DNA of 64,000 nucleotides, taken from NCBI GenBank assembly GCA_035578155.1, contig JAPWDM010000020.1, positions 8,407,269 to 8,471,268 of the forward strand, read 5' to 3'. A program made the position numbers and the translations under genes. Below, in pieces: positions 32,930 through 45,604 of the stretch. The notes below the pieces were generated by a model that saw only the letters and a program-made list of their open reading frames with translations, made no database searches and had not been told where the DNA came from. The number at the start of each line of letters is the position of its first letter. Position 1 is the first letter of the stretch. The stretch is from Brachynemurus nebulosus (taxonomy: Eukaryota; Arthropoda; Insecta; Neuroptera; Myrmeleontidae).

Positions 32930-32991
32930 TTTGTACCTACAAAAAAAAAAAAAACAAACAATTAATACGAAAAATATAAATTAATATTTGA

Positions 32992-33065
<74 letters not shown>

Positions 33066-33616
33066 GAATTAAATAAATAAACATTAAATATTAATTTAAT
33101 ATTCTCAAATATCAACAGCAGCGAATTTTGATTCAACAACGCAATGCCAAGAGCAGTTCTGTTGATTTCAAATTCTGATTGTTGAAATATTATCTAGTAA
33201 CTTTTTTTTTAAATTCAAGCTAGTGTGGCAATGGTGTACATACGTGTGGTGCTATCTGCTTGAAGACGCTGACACTAATGTAATTATCCATCACAAATAT
33301 AAGGCTTATTTAAATTTAATAAATTTAAAAATAATAAAATTATTAAAAATAATCCTAATTTTATTCAGAATTTAACGTTATCTAACGTTTATAGTGTTTA
33401 CAGTAAATTTTTTCATCATAAAAAATTTTAAATTTTCCCACAATTTGTTACCAACACAAAAGAAACAAAAAATTGCAAATACCGTTGAATTTCATACTTA
33501 AAAAAAGTTAATTTTAAGCTGTTAAGTTGCACAGTTAATTTATAAAATCAAAACGATTAAATTATATAAAACAAATTGTTTAAATCACGTGTGTAATAGG
33601 TCAATTTAGCAAGAAC
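32930..33616. other. Upstream region of the transposase: poly-A, (TA)n and AT-rich DNA
   Basis: A (TA)n tract lies at 33000-33061. No promoter or transposon end can be fixed. Confidence 0.5.
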
Positions 33617-36315
33617 TCAAAGAGTATGGCGGAGTAATTATGGGGTAGCGGCCCCAGACAGTTGTGGGGCTGATATTTATTTATAAAATGACCTAACCAA
33701 ATGTAGCTTTTTCCTACATTTTCAGATCATTGCACGCACTACTTTCTTAGAAAACAATATTAATAATTTTTTGAAAAAAAATTTTTTTCTTTCATGGCTT
33801 TGTATATTTAATTTGTTGTGATATATGTGTTAGCTAAGGTAAAGTACTATTATATTCTACAATCTACACTCCAGCTCTTAAAAAAAAAATTATATGACTA
33901 TTTAATTTTTTTAAAAATTTTTTCCCCTGCTTATATGCCCTGGCACACTAACGAAATTTTTTTGGAAAGGCTTCTAACAATGCGTTAAATCGTGTATTTT
34001 TTCAGATTTTTCGTGTGGGTGGAAGGGGATCAAAAATTAACAAAGGTAATAGCCGGGTTTACATGGGAAAAGTGCGTCCCAATAGCAACTCATAGTAATA
34101 CATAGCTAAGTGTACTAATGGTATGGTAAGGTTATAAGTAACTGACATCTACAACGTTCCCGGCTAAAGCCGAGCAGTTACAGAGATAACTAAAAAAGGA
34201 TCCAAAAAAGACTGCTTTCTTCAAAAATTTTTTTCTTGGTAACTATTCAACCTAGGAAAGTAATTCCAAGTCAACATGAAATCAAATACTACCGAGGATA
34301 TTAGACATATTTTTTAACGTCCCATCCCTCGTTATTAAGGAAATTAATATGGATAAAATCCAACCCAGTGTTATTTTATGGGGCTTCTATTGAATAACCG
34401 CTTCTAAAAAATACAGTAACTTCGCCTTAATGTACTTTATTACCATAATACATATTTAAAAAATATTTGTCACCCGTAACCTGTCGAACAGCCTCTCCAG
34501 TAAGTCCGACCCTGAAACATGGTGGTCACATTACTGGAAAACCTGGAAAAGTCAGGGAATTTTACCAGAAGACTGGAAAAAAATTGATTTTTATATGTAT
34601 AATTTTGTTTATTTAGGGATAAAACTTCAATCAGTATTATTCACTTGTTTAGAGATTAGATTTAAAAATTGGTGCGGATTTCTTTTTTTTTCTCTTCCTT
34701 TACTTTTTTTAAGAAAGTGTTAATAAATTATTAAGAAATTCTTTTAGCTTTTTAGGGCGACATTTTTCACAAAATAGTCAGGGAATTTTTTAATAAAACT
34801 TCTGGAAAACTTGGAAAAGTCAGGGAATTTAATCTTTAAAGATCTGTGGCCACCATGTGAAATTAAACATGTCAATCGAAAGCTTTTTAAAAATAAAATG
34901 TTGTGTTTAATGAAGTATTTTTTTTATCTCCTAGTTTTCTAGATAATCAGGGAAAATCAAAAAAGGGTAAAATCAGATGCAAGGGATCTGCCCCTGAAAG
35001 AAAGTCATATCAGTAACTATACTGTCGTTTAGGTAACACTGTAAGTACTTCATATGTAAGTACTTCCGTAGACCAAAACAAAGCAGTTATGGAAATACAA
35101 TAAAAAATCGTGAGAAAATGTGTTTTCAGTGTGCTTTATTACTACCTAAAGTACCAAATAAAATTCAAGGATTGCTATATTTTACATGCTAACAAGACAC
35201 ACAAACATATTTTGGAAAATTTTCTATTGTATTTCTAAAACTGCTTTGTTTTGGTCTGCGAAAGTTATACATATGAGGTAGGTACTTGCAATCTTACCCA
35301 AACGACAAGATAATTGCTAATATGACTTTCTTTCGGGGTAGTTCCCCTATATCTGACTATACCCTTTTTTGATATTTCCTGATTATCTAAAAAACTATAG
35401 AAAACAGAAAAAAAAACACTTTATTAGACATAACACTTTATTTTTAAAGAGCTTTCGATTGCCATGTTGAATTCCAAAGTCGAACCTACTGGAGGGGCAG
35501 TTCAACAGATTAGGAGTAAAAAGTATTTTTTTTTATTATGTTGCACCCCTGGAATTTAGCTGAAACTTTCTTTGGTAATAAAGTGTATTAAGACACAGTG
35601 TATTTTTTTGGAAGTGGTCAGTCAATAAGAATCCCATAAAAATAACGTTGGGTCGGATTTAATCTGTTATTTTCCTTAATAACGAGGGCTGGGACGTTAA
35701 AAAATATGTTTAATATTCTCGATAGTATTTGCTTTCATGTGGACTTGGAATTACTTTCTTAGGTTGACTAATTACCGAGAAAAAATTTGAAGAAAGCAGT
35801 CTTTTTTGCATATTCTTTTAGTTATCTCCGTAGTTATTGCTATGAGTTGCTACTGGGAGGCACATTACCCATGCAAACCCGGCTATAACTTTTGCTAATT
35901 TTTGATCCCCTTCCATGCACACAAAAAATCTGATCAAAATGCACGAGTTAGAGTATTGTTAGAGGTTTTTACATAATAAATTTCGTTGGTGTGCCAGGGC
36001 ATATATAAGCGGGGAAAAAAATTTTTTCAAAAATGAAATAGTATTATTTTTTTCTTTTTAAAAGCTGGCGTGTAAATTATAGAATATAATAGTACTTTAC
36101 CTTAGCTAACACATATATTACAACCAATTAAATATACAAAGACATTAAAGAAAAACAAATTTTTTTCAAAAAATTATTATCTAAGAGAGTAGTGCGTGCA
36201 ATGACCTGAAAATGCAGGAAAAAACTACGTTTGATTAGGCCATCTTATAAAAAAAAATATCAGCCCTAAACACGTTTGGGGCCGCTACGCCATAATTACC
36301 CTGCCATACTCTTTA
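33617..36315. mobile_element. 2.7 kb near-complete palindrome (foldback element)
   Basis: From 'aaagagtatggc' at 33617 to 'gccatactcttt' at 36315 the two halves are reverse complements with many substitutions, meeting around 35150 with little or no unique spacer. Landmarks pair throughout: 'gtgcgtgcaatgacctgaaa' (36191) with the region at 33725; 'ctttaccttagctaacac' (36094) with 33830; 'aacgagggctgggacgtt' (35680) with 34320; 'aactgctttgttttggtctg' (35240) with 35075. The left arm is longer by the MITE at 34518-34857. No open frame of note. The class is unknown; flanks show no clear duplication. Confidence 0.9.
34518..34857. mobile_element. 340-bp MITE in one arm of the palindrome, with empty-site comparison
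   Basis: The ends CATGGTGGTCACA and TGTGGCCACCATG are inverted repeats, followed inward by 'ggaaaa-cttggaaaagtcagg' in both. TGAAA flanks both sides (34513-34517 and 34858-34862), a 5-bp target duplication. The opposite arm of the palindrome (about 35460-35490) preserves the unoccupied site with a single TGGAA in place of TGAAA, so insertion and duplication are directly visible. No coding. Confidence 0.9.
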
Positions 36316-36821
36316 CACTAGTGTTCCTTAAAAATTTGAGAATTTGAAAAGGATCCCGCGGTTAGAAAAGTTGGAGAACACTGCTTTATTTGATTGCTTT
36401 AAATACAGAGCGGTCAAATACAGTGTAAGGGGAGTTAGTACATGTGTACTGTCGTCAAACGTTGAATTTTACTGAAAATTGACGTTGAGGTATGATTAAT
36501 GGTTTTACATATAACATGACAAAATTAAAACATAGATATTTAATTTATTTCATTGTTCTCTGCTGAGCCTTATAATTTTGTTCTACTCTATTTTACACAG
36601 TTCAAAGGCTCGTCAAAACATAATGGTCAATGTCACTGGTCTATTCATTGGTAGGTTGAAAGACATAATTCGGACAGTGTAGCAACGACAGTGTAGCTGG
36701 TTTGTATATTACGCTACACCTGTTATAAAAATAAGTTTTTAAATTTGGAAATAATTGTTTTTATGTTTCGTAACGCCCCTCTATTCTTTTTTCATAATTT
36801 TGAACCCACTGTACCCCTATA
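36316..36821. other. AT-rich spacer, no gene recognised
   Basis: Nothing supportable. Confidence 0.4.
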
Positions 36822-36997
36822 TAGGGTAGACCGGGGCAAGTTTAATACAGTGGTAAGTTTACACAATCCTTATAGCTCACAAACCGTTGATCGGAGTGCA
36901 GCACTTGTCAGGCCAAACAAGTTAGTGAGACTGGCATTTGCAAGTACGTCAGTTTGCAACCAGTAATATTAGTAACAAACAACGTAGAGCAGAATTT

Positions 36998-37035
<38 letters not shown>

Positions 37036-37106
37036 TGAGTAAATTTTTTTATCACAATGTTAGTGTTAATAGTATAATTATACTATTAGATCTTTACAAT
37101 TTTTAA

Positions 37107-37991
37107 GGGGGACCACTAGTGTGACCGCCTGAAAATAAGATGATTTTTGGTAATTTTTTTAAAGAAAACTACTATTATGGAATATTTTAATATTTTCAGG
37201 ATATATTCGTTGATATATAATAAATTCATGATAAACTTTTTGGACCAAAAAATTGAAAATTCAGCGAGTTATTCGAGATCTGCCAAGACTCCAAAAAAAG
37301 TTTCCCCACTTCTGTAGTGATAGCGGCCATCATACAAACTGAAATAAAAAAACAAAAAACAAAAAGCCTATTAAACTAGAAGGTATGGTCCGTACCGTGA
37401 ACTTCAATCGAAAAAAAAGTTGAAATTTAACAAAATGGCCGAGTTTTTAAAAAAAAAGTTTCAAATTTTGCGCGAAAATTTGATGGTTTTTGGCCTACAA
37501 AAATTACATTTTTTATTCGATCGGAAAGCTGGAGGTTCATAGTACGAATAAATATATATAAAAGAAGTTGCTATAAGAATCAAATCGATCGAATTATTTG
37601 TCTTCGAGTTATAACTGCAGCAAATTTTAAAATGTAGTTTTTCTTTACTTTACCTTTTAATCACTGAGAATTTTTACTAAAATTGTTTACGATGTACTCA
37701 CTATAACGGTCATAGTAAAACTAGATGAGTCGTTTAAATGTACCAGGGTCTAGCTTCTCCTCGACATGTGTCTGGCAGCCACGTGAAGAAACTCCCGAAC
37801 TATCAACCTTCGTACATTTCTCAACACGTCACAGTTAACAATAAAAATCAGAATCCACTTTTCGGATGGCTGTAACTAAAAAAAATATTTGAAAAATGCA
37901 CTTGAAATTTTAATATGTTATTTTTAAAGCTATAGACTATCGAAACATGCAAAAAAATTTCTTTTTAAAAACGTCACACTAGTGATCCCCC
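37107..37991. mobile_element. TTAA-flanked non-autonomous element nested in the pogo-like remnant
   Basis: Terminal repeats GGGGGACCACTAGTGTGAC and GTCACACTAGTGATCCCCC are each bounded by TTAA (37103-37106 and 37992-37995). TTAA duplication fits piggyBac or Kolobok-type transposases. 885 bp without coding. Confidence 0.88.
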
Positions 37992-38312
37992 TTAATGGAT
38001 TATCTCGTTAGGCTGTTCTTTTACGGCTATTTTGAGATAGCTTGTTAAATGTTAATCTCATTAAAAAAATTTATAGGTTACATTTTGTTGGAAATATGCC
38101 GAAGGGGCAAGTTTACACAAGGCACATGGGGTATGTTTACACATTTTTTAAATCTTGTTTTATTTATTGATTTATCAACGCTTTCTTCCGAATAAGCTCC
38201 GTCTACTCCCGCAGGACTCTCGTCTTCCTTTGGGCATACTGACCAATCGGTTTCTACACGTGTGTCATATATAGCTTTCTGGGAAACCCATCGCTAAAAT
38301 AGGTATTAGGTT

Positions 38313-38433
38313 TTTCCCAACGCCAGAAGATGTGTGGCCATTTAACGAAGCAGATTTAAGAAAAATATCTAGTAAAGGCAGGAAGCAAATGTACAAAAAG
38401 ATACTATCAAGAATAAGAAAAAAACGGAACTAA
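38313..38433 (+). pseudogene. pogo-like transposase fragment (linker before the PHD-like end)
   Basis: The short frame F-P-T-P-E-D-V-W-P-F-N-E-A-D-L-R-K, then basic residues, ends at a TAA (38431-38433), after which the tandem-array repeat begins. It probably belongs upstream of the finger at 40756 in the ancestral protein. Confidence 0.45.
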
Positions 38434-38457
38434 AAATTTGTATTGCTCTGAAAAGAT

Positions 38458-38931
38458 AATACCCCTGTCGCAGCATCTGTATAACATAGCGAATTTCCAA
38501 ATATTGGGCACTGGCGGGTCTCATTTAAGACCTGTACCCATTTAAAATAATTCAGGTTTCTAAGAGTGAAAAGATTTTCAAAATCAGTTGAGTAGTTAAT
38601 TTTTGGCGGTTTTTCGCATAAGGCACTTAGTGCATATATCTACTTAAAATAGTTTAACTTTCTGATGGTGAAAAAATTTTCAAAATCAATTGTGTAGTTC
38701 ATTTTTATACCTATCTAAAATACTTTAGCTTTCTAAGACTAAAAGAATTTTCAAAATCGGCTGGGTAATTTATTTTTGGTATTTTTGGGACCGAAGACCC
38801 CGAACGGACTTTGTACAGCATAGTGCTAACCACCTAAAATAACTTAGTTCTCTAGCAATGAGAAAATTTTGAGAATCAGTTCGGTAGCTTATTTCTGGTG
38901 TTTCCGGATCTGCAAGATCCCGGTGGACCTC

Positions 38932-39013
<82 letters not shown>

Positions 39014-40140
39014 ATGTAACCATCACATCCGCCCTAATACTTAATTAATACATATTATATTTTTATACGTTTAATCAATATTTTTGTAATATTAAGAATT
39101 GTACAATGTATGTAGACAATAAGTAATAATTCATTCCATAAGGAACTCATATAGATAATTATTTAATATTTCATGCAACTAAAAATAACAATAGCTTAAT
39201 CATCAAAAACTACTAAATAATTAAATACAATGTATTAAAACAATAGAATTACAATGATATCATTTTAAAGTTACATCTTACATTACATAATCCATATTAG
39301 CTCTTTAACAGCGAAAAAATTTTTAAAACTGGTCGGCTAGTTTATCTTTTACAATTATGGGAGCAGTGGACCCTGGCGGGTCATATAACTTATGGCAGCC
39401 CGTGAGGGTCTTTCGGACAACATATAAGCTATATCCATCTAAAATTGTTTACCTCTGTAACAGTGAAAAAAGTTTCAAAATCGGTCACTTTTGGGTCCCA
39501 TGGACCCTGGCGAATCTTACATAACGTAATCTATATCTATCTAAAATAGCTTACTTCTCTAACAGTAAAAAAATTTTCAAAATCGGTCGGTTATTTTATT
39601 TTTGACACTCTTAGATTCAATGGACCTTAGTGGACCTTGCATACGGTAATCTATATCTATCTAAAATGGTTTAGCTCTCTAACAGTGAAAAAATTTTCAA
39701 AATCAGTCGGTTAGTTTATTTTTGACACTTTTGAGTCCCATGGACCCTGGCGGACCTTACATTATATAATCTATATCTATCTAAAATAACTTAGCTCTTT
39801 GACAGTGAAAAAATTTTCAAAACTGACCGGCTAGTTTGTTTTTTACAATTATAGGATCAGTGGAACCTGGGGAGTCATATAACTTATGGCAGTCAGTGAG
39901 GGTCTTGTGGACATCCTTTAACAATTTAACTAATTCAAATACCTTAGCTTACTAACGATGAAAAAATTTTAAAAATCGACTGAGTAGTTAATTTTTGGTA
40001 TTTTTAGGTCCCCAAAAGCCTGAAAGATCTCATATAAGATACCTTAAATCCATTTCAAATTGTTTAGCTTTCTAACACTAATGATTAATAGTGAAAAAAT
40101 TTTCAAAATCGATCCAGTTCTTTAAAATTTTTTTCCTGGC
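38458..40140 (+). repeat. Tandem array of ~115-bp diverged units inserted in the pogo-like remnant
   Basis: The array starts with AATACCCCTGTCGCAGCATC, the mirrored end of the repeat at 4309-4867. Units share 'aacagtgaaaaaattttcaaaatcggtcgg', shown here in parts: 'aacagtgaaaaaattttc', then 'aaaatcggtcgg', then 'gaccctggcgg' and 'atctatatctatctaaaat'. At least eight units are recognisable between 38550 and 40110. A (TA)n tract at 38936-39010 interrupts them. Non-coding; satellite-like arrays of this kind occur in Helitron-like repeats, but no diagnostic ends are proven. Confidence 0.8.
38936..39010. repeat. (TA)n microsatellite
   Basis: About 75 bp of TA repeats inside the array. Confidence 0.97.
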
Positions 40141-40522
40141 ATACAAACATAATTATTATGTTATCTTTCTATAATATTTAATAATATTATATCATGACAT
40201 TACGGTCATTATCTTGTTTATTTAAAATTCAAAAAAAAAAAAATCTTCATCACATATGCTTAAAATATTTGGTTAATTTTAATTTAAAAAAATGAGACAG
40301 AGATATGGTATTATAATATATAGATTATGAATAACTACCATTTGTTTCACGTAAAAAAAATGAAATTTTTCTATATCTTATAAGGAACTGAGACATAAAT
40401 ATAAATTACTTATTACAATAACAAAGAGAGCAGATGTGAAAAATTACAATTTTCTCGAAAAATACATAACATAGAAAGAAAATTATAAGAACATTTTGTG
40501 TATTTTTTTAGAGTAATGTTAT

Positions 40523-40574
40523 ATGTAATTTACATATAAGAGTATTTATATGTAATTTACATATAAGAGTATTT
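40523..40574. repeat. 27-bp tandem duplication with palindromic core
   Basis: 'atatgtaatttacatataag' plus 'agtattt' occurs twice in a row. ATATGTAAATTACATAT-like cores can form small hairpins. Confidence 0.85.
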
Positions 40575-40755
40575 TTTTCCTTTTCAATAATGTAAAAATC
40601 GAACTGTCTTATGTAATGATCGAATGATAAAAAATGGCCAAAAATCCTACTTCTGGGCATCCGACGTGTCTGGCTAACGAACTTAGCCGAGCCAAACCAG
40701 ATTCAAATTTACACCCCAAATTTCATGTGCATTGAACGTTTCGTTCGAGAAAACA

Positions 40756-41011
40756 GAGAAAAGTAATTATTACAAAACCAAAAGATGACGGTTCATGTGA
40801 ATTGGATAATGAAAATGATGATGAGAACTACGCTTGTAAATACTGCTTGAAACGATTCAAAAATTCTAAACCTTGTGCATATTGGATACAATGCATATAG
40901 TGTAAGAGATAGACACATGATAACTGTAGGTTTATTGACACTGATTCAATTTTCCTTATATGCGTAAACTGTGAAAGCAATTTTGAATGTGACATTCTAG
41001 CCGATGTGTAG
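40756..41011 (+). pseudogene. PHD-like zinc finger of a pogo-like transposase, two stops
   Basis: The frame reads N-Y-A-C-K-Y-C-L-K-R-F, then W-I-Q-C-I-stop-C-K-R-stop-T-H-D-N-C, then L-I-C-V-N-C. The spacing C-x2-C ... C-x2-C ... H-x3-C ... C-x2-C is that of a PHD/RING-like finger. Fingers of this kind close the C-terminus of some pogo-family transposases in insects (family knowledge). Two in-frame TAG stops break it. It ends at TAG 41009-41011, about 440 bp before the right terminal repeat. Confidence 0.65.
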
Positions 41012-41454
41012 ATCTTGCTCATTATTTCATACTAATTTGTATATTTTTCGTTATTTTATGCTTTTTAGTATTTTAAGGTTTTATTTATTTATTTATTTAT
41101 TTGTTTATTTATTTATTTATTAATATTATTTTTTTGTTAATAAAAGCGATTCACATATTTATTTGTGTTTTTTACACTTATTACTCTTAAATTTTTTCAT
41201 TTTAAAAATGTGCAAACTTACCTCAGGTACTGTGTAAACATGCCCCCTAAAGGAGACATGTTTAAGCAGGTGACATCACTCAAAAATAAGCTGAGTATAT
41301 AAAAAAGTATAGTAATAGGAAACTCTTCATAGGTGTCAAAATGAAGCTTAACAATCAAGTTATAATTTAGTATAAAAAATATCTAAATAGCTGTAATACA
41401 AAAAATTAGAATAATCAAAAACTGAAAACTGTATAGACATGTCGCGGTCTACCC

Positions 41455-42095
41455 TGCATATTAAAGGTGTAACTAAGCAAATACATAATTGTTGCTGTGG
41501 TTAATCACAAGATCTACAAGCTGATAATAAGTACATCGCTCCTTTTTTGGAAGAACGTCACAAATAAAAATTTGATAATTTTTAGTGAGAAGTTTAAACG
41601 CTTTGTGTTATTCTACCTATTAATATTTTATGAATTTTAATAAAATTTACAAAATTAAATATCTATGGTGCATGTAATGGCGCCGCACTTTAACAAATGT
41701 ATATGTGCATCATTACTCATATACTGTAGGTTTAGCGGGCAATTGTTTTTGTAGTTTCGTCTGTACCAATACTTTATTTATTGGAATGTTTTCTTAAACG
41801 ATTGAACTTGAGACATCTGATTTATTTCCTTATTTCAATAATGTACACACCTACAGATTTCTATAGATTTCTTCTGTTTCACAAATTTACCTTGAAACAT
41901 TTGCTCAGTGACTTAATTGATAGCGATATTTTCTCGATGTCACTGTATTCAACTCATATTTTATGTTTATCCACAGTATCTTGAAATACTGGTTATTGAT
42001 TTATAAAATATACGGTTTGTTGAAAAGTATGGGAAAATGTATGTGAAGCGCGTGGTGTAAGGGTACGTTTAGATTACACCGTACAATCGTTTGTA
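41455..42095. other. AT-rich spacer, no gene recognised
   Basis: No motif recognised. The 67-codon frame at 41781 is Leu/Phe/Ser-rich with no support. Confidence 0.4.
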
Positions 42096-42308
42096 TATGT
42101 TACGCTCAAAGATCGAAATCGCTCATTGTGCGAAAAAAAACCACCACAACGCGTTGTGGTCACTTAAAATTATCTATAACGCGAAATTCGTGTGTAGCAC
42201 TTGCAAAAGCAGCCACAACGCATTGACTAACTCAAAAAGACCACAACGCGAAATTCGCGTCGTAGCTTTTATAAGATTTGATCACAACGCAACGTGGTCA
42301 TTTAAAAA
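42096..42308 (+). repeat. Palindromic CACAACGCG array, copy 1
   Basis: It starts TATGTTACGCTCAAAGATCG and contains the perfect palindrome CCACAACGCGTTGTGG near 42152 and several CACAACGCGAAATTCGCG-type blocks. The reverse complement of the whole block is at 45605-45786. Every sub-block is itself self-complementary, so the DNA can form clustered cruciforms. CpG-rich in an AT-rich setting. Open frames here are accidental. Confidence 0.85.
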
Positions 42309-42537
42309 AGCCACAACGCGTTCTGGACGGTTAGCTGATGTAGCCGTATGATACAGGGGACAGGTTATTATTTGCCAACAGACGTGTAGGGTTCAGAATG
42401 TTAACTAATAAAAGCGCTTCATTAAATTTTATTTATTCATTATGATTTCATGTAGGTACTTACATTTGTAAATATAGCAAAATTATTTCCCACATACTGA
42501 AATGCAAATTCGTTATTTTTAAGCAATACGTAATCAT

Positions 42538-43275
42538 CAAAGTTGTGCCATGTGATGTAAAAAAAAAGTTTTTTACATTTTTATGTAAAAAATTGTAAAA
42601 TACGTAAAAGACTGTAAAAAACCCTAAAAAATTGTAGAAAATTGTAAAAAATGTAAAATACTTAAATTATTTGTCATTTCACTGACAAACAATTTATTTT
42701 GACGGATATTACTTGTTTATAAGTTCACATAAAAAAACGTGTAAACAAAATTTCGACACAAAAATGATTTTCTGCTGGTGGAAGGCCATCCACAACAAAG
42801 CTTTAAATTTCCAAATTAACAAACTGAGTTTTGACAGATTAAAAAAACTAGGTACTACATATTTACCTCTCTTTAAATTATAATAACAATATAATCACTG
42901 ATGATAATAATAATGAAGGTGATTTGATACCTTTAATAAAATTTAACTGAATAATTAAAAATCTTTTTAATACCGAATTCTTAAATAAACTATTCTATCA
43001 AAACTAACCTTTCATTTTCCTGTTTGTCCTCATTTATATTTTTAGTTTTCAAATTACCTAAGTTTTACTTCGCAAATATAGCAAACACTTCAACAGCAAA
43101 TATGGAATACCATCAGTAACGCTTACATATCTATTAAATTTAAAAAATTTAGTTTTTTACATTTTTTACACTTTTTAGAGTTTTTTTTATCAAAACACGT
43201 ATGTGTAAATTACAAAGTTTTTTACTTGTAAAAAACTGTGTAATTTACCCGAAGTAAATTACACGCACAACTCTG
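42538..43275. mobile_element. hAT-type MITE with perfect 8-bp target duplication
   Basis: Ends CAAAGTTGTGC and, from the right, CAGAGTTGTGC. GTAATCAT flanks both sides exactly (42530-42537 and 43276-43283). Subterminal blocks are rich in 'tgtaaaaaa' and its complement. 738 bp, no coding. The intact duplication suggests a fairly recent insertion. Confidence 0.93.
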
Positions 43276-43369
43276 GTAATCATGCATTAAAATCTGTTTA
43301 ATTAAGTACTCGAGGTGTCAGTATTTTTACTCGAAGCTTAGGAAGTATGTATATATCTATCTAGGTATC

Positions 43370-43883
43370 AGACTATCTGTTTCTATGGTGCAGCCTGTAC
43401 CCTAAACAACTTGACGGATTATGGTAAAGAAGGTGTCGTTGGATTCGTCATAATCTCGGGAGTGCTATAGGCTAAATTTCAAAATTCGTCCCCTAAATAG
43501 AGGATGAAATATTTATATAAAAAACTGTTGGATTTAGAAACGAGAAATTTTGAACAGTGGTACTTTATGTAACATAGGTGAGTACCAGAAAGGAATTTTT
43601 GACAATTCATCCCCTAAAGAAATAAAATAGGGGATGAACATTTATATAGCAAACCATTGACGCTAGAAACATAAAATTTGATATAGGGATCCCTTAGTAA
43701 CGCAGGTGAGTATAAAGAGGGAGAATTTTTGTAAAAATCTATCCACTAAAAGCCTAAAATAGGAGATGAAAATACATACAAGGAAACCGCTAGGTTCAGC
43801 ACAAGGTTTCTCTTAGTGACGTAAGTAAGCATCGAGAGAGGATTTTTGCAAATTCGTCCTCTAAGGGGTTAAAATAAGGGATG

Positions 43884-43969
<86 letters not shown>

Positions 43970-44460
43970 AACCGTTAAGTCTAGAAATGTAAAATTTTAC
44001 ACAGGTGTTTCTTATATAACACAGGTGAGCACTAAAAAGGGATTTTTAGAAATCTGTCCTGTAAGGGGGGTGGGGGGTAAAGAAATAGTGGATGAAAAAT
44101 TGTATAAAAAATTGTTGGGTTTAAAAACGTGAAATTTTGCACATGGGTTTCTTTAGTAACGTAATGTAAACGAGCACTAAGAGCAGATTTTTGAAAATTC
44201 ATCATTTAAGGTGGTAAAATAAGGGATCAAAATTTATGTGGAAACTAGCTTATGTTCACGAATTCATCTGAGTGGAGTTGATAACGACATAGTGTGTACA
44301 CTAGTCAACCTACAACAAGTTCATACGAAGAAAGTCGCGGACAAAAGTTATTTTATGATAAAAAAATTTTGCTTGATGTCAAATTCGTGGTAATTTAGGC
44401 TCCCAGCCGCTATAATCTCGAATGCGTACCTATATATTTCTTCATCTAAATAATTAAGCA
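43370..44460 (+). repeat. Repeat with ~115-bp internal units, plus-orientation copy
   Basis: Five to six units share 'ctagaaacgtgaaattttgc', 'cacaggtgttt', 'gtgagcactaaga' and 'gggatgaaaatttatat'. The tail after the units ('cgacatagtgtgtacactag', 'tgtcaaattcgtggtaattta') is also found in reverse at 46980-48030. A (TA)n tract (43887-43966) sits exactly where other units read 'tttatatagaaaacc', so the microsatellite grew from the unit itself. Probably a non-autonomous Helitron-like element; ends not proven. Confidence 0.8.
43887..43966. repeat. (TA)n microsatellite grown inside a repeat unit
   Basis: About 80 bp of TA repeats replacing the 'ttatata' of the neighbouring units. Confidence 0.96.
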
Positions 44461-45604
44461 ACACTGAAAAGACCTCAATAAAAAAGTTAATTCAAAAAGA
44501 TCAAAAACCTCAACTGCGCAAAAACCAAACTAAAACGATGGAAACAAGATAAAATAAAGAAAAAGAAACAAAAAAGTAAAGCAGTTCAAGGCATACATAT
44601 TGTACCAAGTTAAACACAAATGTTTAATGCCTCCGAATGCTTTATTTTTTTTTGTAAATTTTTCTTTTTCTCTATTCCATCTTGTTTCCATCGTTTTAGT
44701 TTACTTATTGCCAAATCGTTTTTTTCTTAAATTTTTTTTTAATTAACATTTTTTTTATTAAAAACTTAACAAACACTTGGGTTATAATTTAAATTTTTAA
44801 AATCAAACAATGGGTAAATGAATTTCAGCATAGTAGCATTTAAAGAAAATGTAAGTAAAAAGTTTTTTTTTAAGTTTTAAGCTACTGAGCAGCAGTGGCG
44901 ACGCGTAGGAGTAGACAAGAGAGACAGTGTCTCCCCAAAAAAATCAATTTCATAAAATTTAAAATCCTCTAGAAAATTTAAAATAATTACGTTTTATAAT
45001 ATTGGACATTTTCAATACATTCACATTTTCAAATAAAACGTATATATGAATATATAATATATATACGTTTACATCCATATACAATAATATATACATATAA
45101 CCTGAAAAATATGAGCCTCTGTGGTCACATAGAATGAAGATAGGTAAGTTACAAGCACGGTACAAATATATATTTAAATGCAAAAGACATTTTTATTTTT
45201 GTTTATCCTGAGTCTGCATGTATGTGTGACAAGTACCCATTTACACATTCACACACACATTCTACATGTATGTAGTATTCTCCAATATTTTTACATCATT
45301 ATTATTCAAAAACTAAGAAAGATTTTGGAATAATTTTTTCTTATCTATATGTAAAATGTAGTATTCTTCTTAATAGTGCAAAAATTATCAAAATATATTC
45401 AGTACTTTTTAAATCACAAATATTTTTGAATCACAAATACTATCAGATCCATATTCAGTCAATTTTTCAGTGTCACTGACTGTTTCTTGAAGTAAGGTTA
45501 GCTATCGTTCGTTACCTGTGAAAAAACTGCGACCGGTATTTGTCTTCATAGGCAATTTATCATAAAATATATTCTTTCACATTTGGAAATAACAGTCAAC
45601 AATA
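44461..45604. other. AT-rich spacer with one orphan hAT-like end
   Basis: No gene. CAGTGGCGACGCGTAGGAG at 44893 looks like a hAT terminus, but no partner was found. Confidence 0.4.

Larger units (their letters stand above)
36824..41454 (+). mobile_element. pogo-like DNA transposon remnant, broken by two later insertions
   Basis: Ends GGGTAGACCGGGGCAAGTTT on the left and, reverse complemented on the right (41454), GGGTAGACCGCGACATGTCT. Flanking TA (36822-36823) and TG suggest a TA target with decay. Inside, 38313-38433 encodes a proline/lysine-rich stretch of the kind found near pogo transposase C-termini (V-W-P-F-N-E-A-D-L-R-K). 40756-41011 encodes a PHD-like finger. A poly-T run of about 44 lies at 36989-37032. 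The catalytic DDE core is missing. Insertions at 37107-37991 and 38458-40140 split it. Confidence 0.65.

Noticed and set aside
44893..44945. hAT-like end CAGTGGCGACGCGTAGG
   Set aside because: No partner end or target duplication found.
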